Source of the DNA: Paludibacteraceae bacterium
Lineage (GTDB): Bacteria > Bacteroidota > Bacteroidia > Bacteroidales > Paludibacteraceae
DNA: 64,000 bases
Assembly (NCBI GenBank): GCA_905233375.1
Contig: CAJOEJ010000004.1
Coordinates: 1 to 64,000 of the forward strand
Reading direction: 5' to 3'
Numbering within the stretch: position 1 is the stretch's first letter; every line of letters starts with the position of its first letter. The notes beneath the pieces were generated by a model. It was not told the origin of the DNA and ran no database searches. It saw nothing but the letters and a program-made list of their open reading frames with translations. This document shows positions 9,301-17,440 of the stretch, piece after piece. The position numbers and the translations under genes were made by a program.

Positions 9301-9738
9301 GCGCAGAACAACAGTTACCAGTCGGGACAGGTGAGCTACCTGATGGAAGCTCTTCCGGACGGTCCCCACAGCCTGAGTTTCCGCGCATGGGACCTGCTGA
9401 ACAACAGTACGACCCAACGGCTCAACTTCGTTGTGGAGGCTGGTTTGGATCCGTCCATCTACTCTGTGACCACCTACCCCAACCCGGTGGGTACACAAGG
9501 CATCCTGAACCTGGTCATCCAGTACGACCAGCCGGACGAACTGCTCCAGACGGAGATATACCTCTATACACCCGGCGGACAGATGGTGTACAGCCATCAC
9601 CAGAACAACCCCGACGGGGTGCGTATCCCGCTTAACGAACTCGGACTGCAACCCGGAGTGTATTTCTATCACGTAAAAATCAAATCCGCCACCAGCCGCT
9701 ACAGTGCGACTTCCGGCAAGATCATCGTAACACGATAA
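6391..9738 (+). CDS. porU: type IX secretion system sortase/C25-family peptidase PorU-like
   Basis: gingipain-like DYVIICPDGY, LLMGHGTFDNR, YSGHGGYNAI (His), FVTCNFAQCD (Cys); C-terminal TYPNP...GVYFYHVKI...GKIIVTR sorting-domain-like end. Confidence 0.88.
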   Translation: MKRFALILLCAWMSLSLTAGIHTYTSQSVLSEGHWVKIRVSESGVCRMGFNELRSAGIEPTQVRVFGYGGAMKNQDFSKRNIDDLPQVPVYAGEDYILFRVQGPVSWEYNGSRFVHTRNTYSDYGYYFLTDDAGTLLSPTEGTAVSGTATTVTTYMHYQVHDYDSINLIDRTGVSGGGRTFYGEQFAGNQQRTFTFETPNAVAGGTNNVYMQIAANASTQSYFVASVNGGTSKSSSHKPIPDHYTFGIPASISVTGTVTADRQQVQLKLQNSSASAMGWLDYIEITTPGNLVMTGSWMDIRTDKNYKSATPVEFRLSNARSGIQIWDITRLDAISRVPATLNGDVLSWKGTQADGIHEYVAVDVNGTQWVHADIVGEVSNQNLHRLSNIDYVIICPDGYQAAATDLAQAHQAKEGITWAVVTDQEVYNEFSSGTPDATAYRWLMKMLYDRANGGSIAKPRWLLLMGHGTFDNRKLLPNSGLNLLLTYQAKDSENEVNAYATDDYFGFLDDKEGVNDTQGRMDIGVGRLPVYSVEEARTTVDKLIRYIRNEETGKWKNQLVYLADDGEDGMHTETAEKSAELVRKKNPDFVVHKIFLDAYPQEVNASGESYPLAKNRVLNLLKNGALFFDYSGHGGYNAITNESILNLKDIESMTNRHQAFWLFVTCNFAQCDAGKRCAAEATVLNPNGGAIGILSATRTVYASQNTSLNRAVCDTLFGHADVFHYEMTLGEAIAIGKNSLGSDMNKMAYVLLGDPALRLNYPTDYHVETTTQVDTLNALSVQHIEGRIIDEDHNTVNDFDGKVDITIFDKMQSIPTRDNDNAGGDPRVIAYNDYPSVLFSGATEVKEGLFNYTFMVPKDIRYNYGTGRIVYYAVTADSLETLEAVGHFEDFVIGGSGKSVIVDTVGPTMRIYLNTIAFKDGDKTYSTPRFFADLYDEHGINTAGAGIGHDLMLVIDEDPKMSYSLNEYFTAQNNSYQSGQVSYLMEALPDGPHSLSFRAWDLLNNSTTQRLNFVVEAGLDPSIYSVTTYPNPVGTQGILNLVIQYDQPDELLQTEIYLYTPGGQMVYSHHQNNPDGVRIPLNELGLQPGVYFYHVKIKSATSRYSATSGKIIVTR

Positions 9739-9819
9739 AAACCCATTACAGCCTATGAAGCATATCGCTTGAACATTCAAAACGCAAACCAAGAACAAAA
9801 ATAATAAATGTATAATCAA

Positions 9820-11004
9820 ATGAAAAAAATCTTTATTTTTCTCACAGCGCTTGTGTGCGCCCTCACGGTGAGTGCACAAGTAGATGACACAATGAACCCG
9901 TTAATTACGTCTATGCCGTCGTTGTCGATAGCCCCGGATGCGCGTGCAGCAGGTATGGGTGACTTAGGCGTAGCGACGGAAGCCGATTTCAACTCGCAGT
10001 ACTGGAATCCCGCCAAGTACGCATACATGTACTCGAAAGGCGGTATCACGGCAAACTACACCCCGTGGTTGCGGAAACTGGTCAGCGAGATCGACCTTGC
10101 CTATCTCGCCGGATTCTATAACTTCGGTGACCTCGGCGGCGGTATCGGTGCGAGCTTCACCTATTTCTCGATGGGTGACGTGAGCCTGACGGATGCGAAC
10201 GGCAACACCACGATCACGACCGTACGTCCGAACGAATGGGCATTGGATCTCAGCTATTTCCGCAAGCTGCATGAGTATGTATCGATGGCGGTGGCTGTCC
10301 GCTTCCTCTATTCGGACCTGAACAACGGTGTCAACACCTCTCTGTCCACGGGCAGCGAGATGCACCCGGCATGGACGATGGCGGCAGACATATCGCTGTA
10401 CTACCGCCAGCCGATAGAGATTGCTACCGGCGAGAGCCATTTCAACTTGGGCTTCAGTCTGAAGAACCTCGGCGGCAAGATGACGTATGCCGATGACGGA
10501 AGCAGTAACTTCATCCCCGCCAGCATGAACCTGGGTGTCAGCTACGAGTTACCGTTGAACAAGTACAACTTCCTGACCTTCAACCTCGAGACGAACAAGA
10601 TGCTCGTTCCGAGCCGTTACTCGAAGTATGCAGCAGACCAGACCACCCACAAATACACGCAGGCTGAGTATAACGCGCTCAACCCGGCTCGTGGCTGGTT
10701 CCAGTCCTTCGCAGACGCTCCGGGCGGATCGAAAGAGGAGTTTGACGAGGTTCGCTGGGGTGCAGGTATCGAGTACTCGTACAACAAGCAGTTCTTCGCC
10801 CGCGCCGGTTACAGCTATGAGAGTTACTACAAAGGAAACCGTAACTATCTGACTTTCGGTGCCGGATTCCATCTGTCGATCGTAACGCTGGATGTATCGT
10901 ACTGCGTGGGTCTGGCAGCCTCCAACCCGCTGGACCAGACGATGCGTTTCACGCTTGGTTTCGACCTCGCCGGCATCAAGGATCTGGTGAACAACAAGAA
11001 GTAG
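9820..11004 (+). CDS. porV: type IX secretion system outer membrane channel protein PorV (LptO)
   Basis: signal peptide, LSIAPDARAAGMGDLGVATEADFNSQYWNPAKYAY, beta-barrel; follows porU. Confidence 0.88.
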   Translation: MKKIFIFLTALVCALTVSAQVDDTMNPLITSMPSLSIAPDARAAGMGDLGVATEADFNSQYWNPAKYAYMYSKGGITANYTPWLRKLVSEIDLAYLAGFYNFGDLGGGIGASFTYFSMGDVSLTDANGNTTITTVRPNEWALDLSYFRKLHEYVSMAVAVRFLYSDLNNGVNTSLSTGSEMHPAWTMAADISLYYRQPIEIATGESHFNLGFSLKNLGGKMTYADDGSSNFIPASMNLGVSYELPLNKYNFLTFNLETNKMLVPSRYSKYAADQTTHKYTQAEYNALNPARGWFQSFADAPGGSKEEFDEVRWGAGIEYSYNKQFFARAGYSYESYYKGNRNYLTFGAGFHLSIVTLDVSYCVGLAASNPLDQTMRFTLGFDLAGIKDLVNNKK

Positions 11005-11033
11005 TCCTTTGGGCTATGAAATTCAACCATTCC

Positions 11034-11504
11034 ATGCGCATTGGTTTTGGATATGATGTACATCAATTCGCCCCTGACCGCAAGTTGTGGTTAGGGGGAA
11101 TTGAGGTGCCGTACGAGCAGGGTCTGTTAGGCCACTCGGACGCGGACGTGGCAATCCACGCGCTATGCGATGCCTTGTTAGGCGCAGCAGCTATGCGCGA
11201 CATAGGCTATCATTTTCCGGACACGAAAGGCAATGCGTACGAAGGTATCGATTCGAAGATTCTTCTGCGCCGCGTCATGGAGATGCTGCGTGAAGCCGGG
11301 TATGAATTAGGCAACTGCGACATCACCATCTGCGCCCAGGCGCCCAAACTGAGTCCGTACATCGACGCGATGCAGGCTTGTCTGGCGGAGGTAATGCACG
11401 TTGCCCCCAACCAGGTCAGCATCAAAGCGACAACGACCGAACATCTCGGATTCATCGGTCGCAAAGAAGGTATCGCCGCCTATGCGGTAGCACTGATTGT
11501 ATGA
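11034..11504 (+). CDS. ispF: 2-C-methyl-D-erythritol 2,4-cyclodiphosphate synthase
   Basis: MRIGFGYDVHQF, GLLGHSDADVAIHALCDALLGAAAMRDIGYHFPDT. Confidence 0.95.
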   Translation: MRIGFGYDVHQFAPDRKLWLGGIEVPYEQGLLGHSDADVAIHALCDALLGAAAMRDIGYHFPDTKGNAYEGIDSKILLRRVMEMLREAGYELGNCDITICAQAPKLSPYIDAMQACLAEVMHVAPNQVSIKATTTEHLGFIGRKEGIAAYAVALIV

Positions 11505-11887
11505 GAAAAGGGTTCGTCATAGCGATGTGTCTGATAGCACTTGGGATAAGTGCCGAGACGAATATGGTCAAGCAGATGGTGGCTACGTTCACCACCTTGG
11601 GGGGCGAACCCGAAGTGACCGAAGAAAGCGGGCGGTACGTCCGGCTGACATTAGGAGACAGCGTGCGGGTGGAGTTGTTCAAAGCAGGGGATGAAGATAC
11701 GTGCAAGCACTATGTACTCATCACCGCCTGCGCACCGCAATGCTCCTCGCGCGTACGCGTATATAATAAGGAGTGGGAATATCTCTATCCCGTCGAAGCT
11801 CCGTTCCAATCCATATTCCCGTTAGCCACGATGGATAAAGAAACCGGCCAGATCACCTGGTCGGATAACGATACGTGGGAATATTAA
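11501..11887 (+). CDS. small exported protein, DUF3256-like
   Basis: ATGA overlap with ispF stop; signal peptide MRKGFVIAMCLIALGISA. Confidence 0.55.
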   Translation: MRKGFVIAMCLIALGISAETNMVKQMVATFTTLGGEPEVTEESGRYVRLTLGDSVRVELFKAGDEDTCKHYVLITACAPQCSSRVRVYNKEWEYLYPVEAPFQSIFPLATMDKETGQITWSDNDTWEY

Positions 11888-11892
11888 ACCAA

Positions 11893-11906
11893 TGGTGATT
11901 GGTGAT
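11893..11906. repeat. short 7-bp array, 2x TGGTGAT
   Basis: read directly, between convergent stops. Confidence 0.5.
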
Positions 11907-11908
11907 TT

Positions 11909-12451
11909 TTAGCGGTTTTTGATAAATTCGTATAATTCTTCGGCGATGCGCTCGTCGGAGTATTCGTCGCATATATCCACGTCCAGCACATGGTTGGCTT
12001 TGGCATAAAACGGTTCGCGTGCTTCCAGTTGCGGGGCAATGAAGGACAATAGTTCTTTCTCGGTACGCCCCTGCAGAACCGGACGCTCCTTCAGATCGGT
12101 CAGGCTAAGCCGCTTCGCCAAATGTTCCGGTTTCCAGCGGATATAGATGCTGGTTCCCAACTCCCGCAGACACTCCATGTTATCTTCCCAACACGGGTAT
12201 CCGCCTCCGGTGGCATAGATGACTTTTTCAAAGGGCACCTGATCCGCCAGGTCTTCCACCACATATTTCTCTTTCTTCCGGAAATCCTCCAATCCGTACG
12301 TACGGATATAATCGGCGGTGGAGAGTCCGTGAATCTCTTTGAACGCGGCATCGAGGTCCACGAAATGCCATCCCAGCTTGTCCGCCAGGAGTCTGCCGGC
12401 TGTTGTCTTACCGGCACCCATATAACCGACTAAATAAATGGGGAGGAGCAT
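11909..12451 (-). CDS. aroK: shikimate kinase
   Basis: IYLVGYMGAGKTTAGRLLADKLGWHFVDLD. Confidence 0.93.
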   Translation of the reverse strand: MLLPIYLVGYMGAGKTTAGRLLADKLGWHFVDLDAAFKEIHGLSTADYIRTYGLEDFRKKEKYVVEDLADQVPFEKVIYATGGGYPCWEDNMECLRELGTSIYIRWKPEHLAKRLSLTDLKERPVLQGRTEKELLSFIAPQLEAREPFYAKANHVLDVDICDEYSDERIAEELYEFIKNR

Positions 12452-12454
12452 GGG

Positions 12455-12482
12455 GGATTGGTTATTGGTTATTGCCTATTGG
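12455..12482. repeat. 7-bp array GGATTGG/TTATTGG/TTATTGC/CTATTGG
   Basis: fills the aroK-sufE joint; provides the sufE stop. Confidence 0.8.
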
Positions 12483-12894
12483 CGTAGGCGAGGGCATAGA
12501 GGCGGATTTGCTTGAGCATGGCTGCCACCCCGTTGGAGCGGGTCGGGCTGAGGTGCTCCTGGAGACCAATGCGGTCGATGAAATAGAGCTTGGCTTCCAA
12601 TATCTCTTTGGGCGTATGTCCGCTAAGCACGCTCAGCAACATAGATACGATACCTTGCACCAGCAAAGCATCCGAATCCCCGTTCAGCATCATCTTTCCA
12701 TCCTCCATACGGCAGGTGAACCACACTTTGGACTGACATCCGTCGATCAGGTTCTGCTCCGTTTTGTCGGCTTCGGGCATGGGGTGTTTCTGGAGTTCCT
12801 TGCCGTAGTCGCAAATGAGTTGATAGCGGTCGAGCCAATCGTCAAACGCTTCAAACTCTTCAATAATCGCGTCTTGCGCTTCGTTGATCGTCAT
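12469..12894 (-). CDS. sufE: SufE family Fe-S cluster assembly protein
   Basis: MTINEAQDAIIEEFEAFDDWLDRYQLICDYGKEL...NLIDGCQSKVWF. Confidence 0.9.
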   Translation of the reverse strand: MTINEAQDAIIEEFEAFDDWLDRYQLICDYGKELQKHPMPEADKTEQNLIDGCQSKVWFTCRMEDGKMMLNGDSDALLVQGIVSMLLSVLSGHTPKEILEAKLYFIDRIGLQEHLSPTRSNGVAAMLKQIRLYALAYANRQ

Positions 12895-12899
12895 AGAGA

Positions 12900-13568
12900 T
12901 TAATCCACTTCTTTTATCACTCCGTTGTCGAAGAGCCATTTCTTGCCCGGATAGAGTTCGGGCCACAGTTTGTTATGGGTGGAGACGAGTACGGTTATAC
13001 CCGCTTCGGAGATGGAATGCAACAGTTCCATTATCTCCTCGCCTGTCTCGGCATCGAGGTTTCCTGTCGGTTCATCCGCCAGAATCATCTCGGGCGAGTT
13101 GAGCAACGCGCGCGCTATCACGACACGCTGCTGCTCACCTCCGGACAGCTCGTACGGACGTTTGTAGGCTTTGGTCTCCATCCCGACCTGCTTGAGCACC
13201 TCCATCACATGCTCCTTCATCAGTTTCTTGTCCTTCCATCCCGTAGCACTGAGCACAAAGAGGAGGTTATCCTCGACGGAGCGGTCGGTGAGGAGTTTGT
13301 AGTCCTGGAAGATGATGCCCAGACGGCGTCGGAGGTACGGCAGTTTGCGGCGGCGGATATGGAGCATGTCGTAGTCCAATACCCGCGCCTGTCCTGCTAT
13401 GATAGGCAGCGCTCCGTAGAGCGTTTTCATGAACGACGACTTGCCGCTGCCCACTTTGCCCAGAAGATAGATCGTCTCGCCCTTTCCGACCGTCACATTG
13501 ACATCGTGCAGCACGATCTGCTCTGCCTGACAAATTTCTACGTCCTTATATTCTATCAGCGTATTCAT
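12900..13568 (-). CDS. ftsE: ABC transporter ATP-binding protein, FtsE-like
   Basis: Walker A GKVGSGKSS, signature LSGGEQQRV, Walker B MILADEPTGNLD. Confidence 0.85.
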   Translation of the reverse strand: MNTLIEYKDVEICQAEQIVLHDVNVTVGKGETIYLLGKVGSGKSSFMKTLYGALPIIAGQARVLDYDMLHIRRRKLPYLRRRLGIIFQDYKLLTDRSVEDNLLFVLSATGWKDKKLMKEHVMEVLKQVGMETKAYKRPYELSGGEQQRVVIARALLNSPEMILADEPTGNLDAETGEEIMELLHSISEAGITVLVSTHNKLWPELYPGKKWLFDNGVIKEVD

Positions 13569-15034
13569 TCTTCTTCCGCCTCTTCTATTTGCGCTTTGAT
13601 CTCCTCCAATTTGGCTTTGAGGGCTTCTATCTTGCGCTGCATATCCTCCACCAGTTTGTTGGACGATTTGGACTTGGAGGTAAAGAAGAGGATGTTGTTC
13701 TCCGCTGTTTTTATCTCCTGCTGCAAGCGGTCGCGCATTCTCCGAAGCGCCTCAACGCCCTGGTTGGCAGCCGCCTGTACGGCGCGCTGTGCTTTGGCTT
13801 CACGCCGTTCGCCGCGTGCTTTGGCAGCCGCTTCGCGTTTGGCGGCGAAGAAGGCATCGCAAGCTACGGAGAACTGTTTCCACAAGTCCTCGGAGTACTT
13901 GCGTGTTACAGAACCGATCGTTTTCCACTCCGCCTGAAGATCCATCACGCGCTTGGTGGCTTCATCCCACTCTGCTTTGCCCCATTCGGCATTCGCCCAC
14001 TCGGCATTCACCGCTACCACCTGCTCCAGGATGGCACGTTTGCGCTTGAGGTTGGCGGCAAAAGTATCGCGTATCTCGCGGAAATACTCGGCTTTGGCAT
14101 GGAAGAAACGGTCGCATTCGGCGCGGTACTCATCGTAGATGGACTGGTTGAATTTCTTGGGTGCGAATCCGATGGAACGCCACTCCGCCTGCATCTCCTG
14201 CACCTGCTGCGTCATCTTCTCCCACATCTTGGATGTGATGGGTTCCCCGTTGACGATGGGTTCGTTGAGCGCTTTCAGCCGCTCAATAATCGCCTGCTTG
14301 CGCTCGAGGTTCTCCTGCTCCTTGGCGTGCAGTTCGTCAAAATACGCCTGATGCTTCTTGTTGATAACGGAGGAAGCGGCTTTGAACCTCTCCCAGAGTG
14401 CTTCGCGCAGTTCGCGTGCGACGGGACCTATCTCCGCCCATTCGTCATGGAGCTGCTGCAAGGCGCGGGACGCCTCCACGATGTTATCGTTATTCTGCAG
14501 GCGCTCAGCGGCTTCGCACAAGAGCGTCTTGAGTTCGAGATTCTTCTTGAAATCCAGATCACGGAGTTCGATATTTATTTTGACGAGGTCATAAAACTGC
14601 TCCTGACACTGCTGGTATGCTTTGCGGATCTCCTGGGTATTGGGTGCGGGAACGGCTCCGATGGTCTTCCATTCCGCCTGCAGTTCGCGCATGCGCTGTA
14701 GGTTCGCCATCACGCCGTCGGCATTGGCGCCCTCCACCATCTGACGCATCTCTTCGAGTATCGCCTGCTTGCGGGCGAGGTTCGCCAACTGCTCCTGCGT
14801 TTGCGCAGCGGTTATTTCGGCGCGTTTGGCTTTATACTGCGCCAGCAGTTCCTTGAACTCGGCTTCCTCCGCCTCCAGTGCGGCTACGTCGGGTTCAGCC
14901 TCTTCGTCCGCAGGTTCGGATTCGCTGTAGAAACGCGTTTTGAGACGGTCTACGTCCTCTTTAATTGCCATTACATCCTCAGCCTCAAGTAATTGCTTGA
15001 GTTCATTAATCATTTCTTGTCTTGTGCTTGCCAT
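13565..15034 (-). CDS. DUF349 domain-containing protein (several repeats)
   Basis: repeated LQAEWKTIG / MQAEWRSIGFAPKKFNQSIYDEYRAECDRFF motifs. Confidence 0.88.
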   Translation of the reverse strand: MASTRQEMINELKQLLEAEDVMAIKEDVDRLKTRFYSESEPADEEAEPDVAALEAEEAEFKELLAQYKAKRAEITAAQTQEQLANLARKQAILEEMRQMVEGANADGVMANLQRMRELQAEWKTIGAVPAPNTQEIRKAYQQCQEQFYDLVKINIELRDLDFKKNLELKTLLCEAAERLQNNDNIVEASRALQQLHDEWAEIGPVARELREALWERFKAASSVINKKHQAYFDELHAKEQENLERKQAIIERLKALNEPIVNGEPITSKMWEKMTQQVQEMQAEWRSIGFAPKKFNQSIYDEYRAECDRFFHAKAEYFREIRDTFAANLKRKRAILEQVVAVNAEWANAEWGKAEWDEATKRVMDLQAEWKTIGSVTRKYSEDLWKQFSVACDAFFAAKREAAAKARGERREAKAQRAVQAAANQGVEALRRMRDRLQQEIKTAENNILFFTSKSKSSNKLVEDMQRKIEALKAKLEEIKAQIEEAEEE

Positions 15035-15080
15035 ATTATTGTGGGAGTTTAAATTTCTATCTTGTTTGTTATTATCCGGT

Positions 15081-16187
15081 TTAGTCCGGGAATTCCATCA
15101 GGTACGCCTTGATGAACGCATCTATGTCTCCGTCCATGACGGCATTGACATTCGATGTCTGGTAGTTCGTCCGGTGATCCTTGACGCGGCGGTCATCGAA
15201 GACATACGAGCGGATCTGACTACCCCACTCGATTTTCTTCTTTCCCGCCTCCACCTTCGCTTGCGCCTGACGGCGTTTCTCGAGTTCCAGTTCGTAGAGT
15301 TGCGAGCGCAGGTGACGCAACGCGTTCTCACGGTTCTTGGGCTGGTCGCGCGTCTCGGTATTTTCGATCACTATCTCATCGGGCTGTCCGGTGAGCGGGT
15401 TGATGAACTTATAGTGCAGGCGCACGCCCGATTCGACCTTGTTGACGTTCTGTCCGCCGGCGCCGGAGGAGCGGAAGGTGTCCCAACTGAGGTTGGCAGG
15501 GTTCACCTCGACCTCAATGGTGTCATCAATGAGGGGCACAACGAAGACGGACGCAAAGGATGTCATCCGCTTGCCCTGGGCGTTGTAAGGGCTGACACGT
15601 ACGAGACGATGGACTCCGTTCTCGGACTTGAGATAGCCATACGCCATATCGCCTTCTATATTGAAGGTAACGGTCTTGATACCGGCTTCGTCGCCCTCCT
15701 GGTAGTTGGCGATCGTAACTTTATAATCGTGCTTCTCGCAATACCGCTGGTACATTCGCATCAACTGCTCGGCCCAATCTTGCGCCTCGGTTCCTCCCGC
15801 GCCGGCAACGATCTTGAGCACGGCCGGCATCTGGTCCTCCTCGTGGGAGAGCATATTCTTCATTTCCAGGTCCTCAACCTCTTGTAATGCATGCGCATAG
15901 GCGGCATCCACCTCGTCCTCCGAGACCAGCTCCTCCTTATAATATTCAAATGCCAGTTGCAGTTCCTCCACGGCAGCGCGTACCCCTTCGTAGCCCTCAA
16001 TCCAGCGCTTGATGCCCTTCACCTTGCGCATCTGCGCTTCGGCTGCTTTGGCATCATCCCAGAAGCCGGGAGCCTGGGTATGCAGTTCCTCTTCCTCCAA
16101 CTGAATACGCTTCTCATCAATTTGAAGATAGGTCTTCAGCTTGTCCGCACGCAGTTGAATATCTTTCAATTGTTCAATCGTTATCAT
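15081..16187 (-). CDS. prfB: peptide chain release factor 2
   Basis: MITIEQLKDIQLRADKL; GGQ motif SSGAGGQNVNKVESGVRL; single continuous frame. Confidence 0.93.
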   Translation of the reverse strand: MITIEQLKDIQLRADKLKTYLQIDEKRIQLEEEELHTQAPGFWDDAKAAEAQMRKVKGIKRWIEGYEGVRAAVEELQLAFEYYKEELVSEDEVDAAYAHALQEVEDLEMKNMLSHEEDQMPAVLKIVAGAGGTEAQDWAEQLMRMYQRYCEKHDYKVTIANYQEGDEAGIKTVTFNIEGDMAYGYLKSENGVHRLVRVSPYNAQGKRMTSFASVFVVPLIDDTIEVEVNPANLSWDTFRSSGAGGQNVNKVESGVRLHYKFINPLTGQPDEIVIENTETRDQPKNRENALRHLRSQLYELELEKRRQAQAKVEAGKKKIEWGSQIRSYVFDDRRVKDHRTNYQTSNVNAVMDGDIDAFIKAYLMEFPD

Positions 16188-16287
16188 GTTCAATTCCCAT
16201 TTAGCGCGCAAAGGTAGTAAAAATTTTTGATATATGCAACTATTTTTGGTTTTTTGTCCCGAAAATTTGCATAAATGCAAAAAAAGT

Positions 16288-16302
16288 TGTACCTTTGCAT
16301 GC
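16288..16302 (+). promoter_or_regulatory. TACCTTTG -7 element for recA
   Basis: gttgTACCTTTGcatgc about 40 bp upstream of the recA ATG. Confidence 0.5.
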
Positions 16303-16335
16303 TCAAACGATAAATAATAAAACTACAACAGACAT

Positions 16336-17376
16336 ATGGCAGAGAAACAAACTCCTTCAGCAGACAGGCTGAAAGCGCTGCAAGCAGCGATGGCAAAGAT
16401 CGACAAGGATTTCGGCAAAGGTGCTATCATGCGCCTGGGCGACGAGAAGATAGAAGACGTAGCCGTTATCCCGACAGGCAGTCTCGGACTCAACTACGCG
16501 TTAGGCGTAGGCGGTTACCCGCGCGGACGTATTATCGAGATATACGGTCCGGAGTCGTCCGGTAAGACGACGCTCGCTATCCACGCGATGGCAGAGGTAC
16601 AGAAACAAGGAGGCATTGCGGCTATTATCGATGCCGAGCACGCTTTTGACCGTTTCTATGCCGAGAAATTAGGCGTTAACACCGCCGACCTGCTTATCGC
16701 CCAGCCGGATAGTGGCGAGCAGGCATTGGAGATCGCGGATGAGTTAGTCCGCTCCGCAGCAGTCGATCTGATCGTGATCGACTCGGTAGCGGCGCTGACT
16801 CCGAAAGCAGAGATCGACGGCGATATGGGAGACAACAAAGTGGGTCTTCAGGCACGTCTGATGTCGCAGGCATTGCGCAAGATGACGGCGTCGGTGAACA
16901 AAACCAATACGACAGTCATCTTCATCAACCAGTTACGCGAGAAAATCGGTATCACGTTCGGCAACCCGGAGACGACCACCGGCGGAAATGCGCTCAAGTT
17001 TTATGCATCGGTTCGTCTGGATATCCGCCGCACGGGTCAGATCAAGGACGGCGAGGCGGTCAAAGGAAACCAGGTACGCGTGAAAGTAGTGAAGAACAAA
17101 GTGGCTCCGCCTTTCAAGAAAGCGGAATTCGACCTGATGTTCAACGAAGGTATCTCACGCGTAGGAGAGATTCTGGACTTTGCCGTTGCGACAGAGATCA
17201 TCAAGAAGAGCGGTTCGTTCTTCAGTTACGGCGACACGAAACTCGGTCAGGGACGCGACAAAGTGAAAGATGTGCTACGTGACAACCCGGATTTGTGCGA
17301 GGAGTTAGAGGCAAAAATCTCCGAGAAAGTACAGGAACTCGGTCTGGAAGCCGTATTGAACAAGATAGGGAAGTGA
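16336..17376 (+). CDS. recA: recombinase RecA
   Basis: [63 protein letters not shown]. Confidence 0.98.
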   Translation: MAEKQTPSADRLKALQAAMAKIDKDFGKGAIMRLGDEKIEDVAVIPTGSLGLNYALGVGGYPRGRIIEIYGPESSGKTTLAIHAMAEVQKQGGIAAIIDAEHAFDRFYAEKLGVNTADLLIAQPDSGEQALEIADELVRSAAVDLIVIDSVAALTPKAEIDGDMGDNKVGLQARLMSQALRKMTASVNKTNTTVIFINQLREKIGITFGNPETTTGGNALKFYASVRLDIRRTGQIKDGEAVKGNQVRVKVVKNKVAPPFKKAEFDLMFNEGISRVGEILDFAVATEIIKKSGSFFSYGDTKLGQGRDKVKDVLRDNPDLCEELEAKISEKVQELGLEAVLNKIGK

Positions 17377-17377
17377 T

Positions 17378-17440
17378 ATTATTGGTGATTGGTGATTGGT
17401 GATTGGATATTGGTGATTGGTCATTAGTGATTGGTGAATA
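17378..17440. repeat. 7-bp period array, ~8 units of GTGATTG (variants GATATTG, GTCATTA)
   Basis: exact 7-bp register 17385-17440; begins right after the recA stop. Confidence 0.92.

Noticed and set aside
13589-14701. 370-aa plus-strand ORF
   Set aside because: Antisense to the DUF349 gene.
16110-16187. Programmed frameshift in prfB
   Set aside because: N-terminal region MITIEQLKDIQLRADKLKTYLQIDEKR is one continuous frame; no CTT-TGA-C site found.
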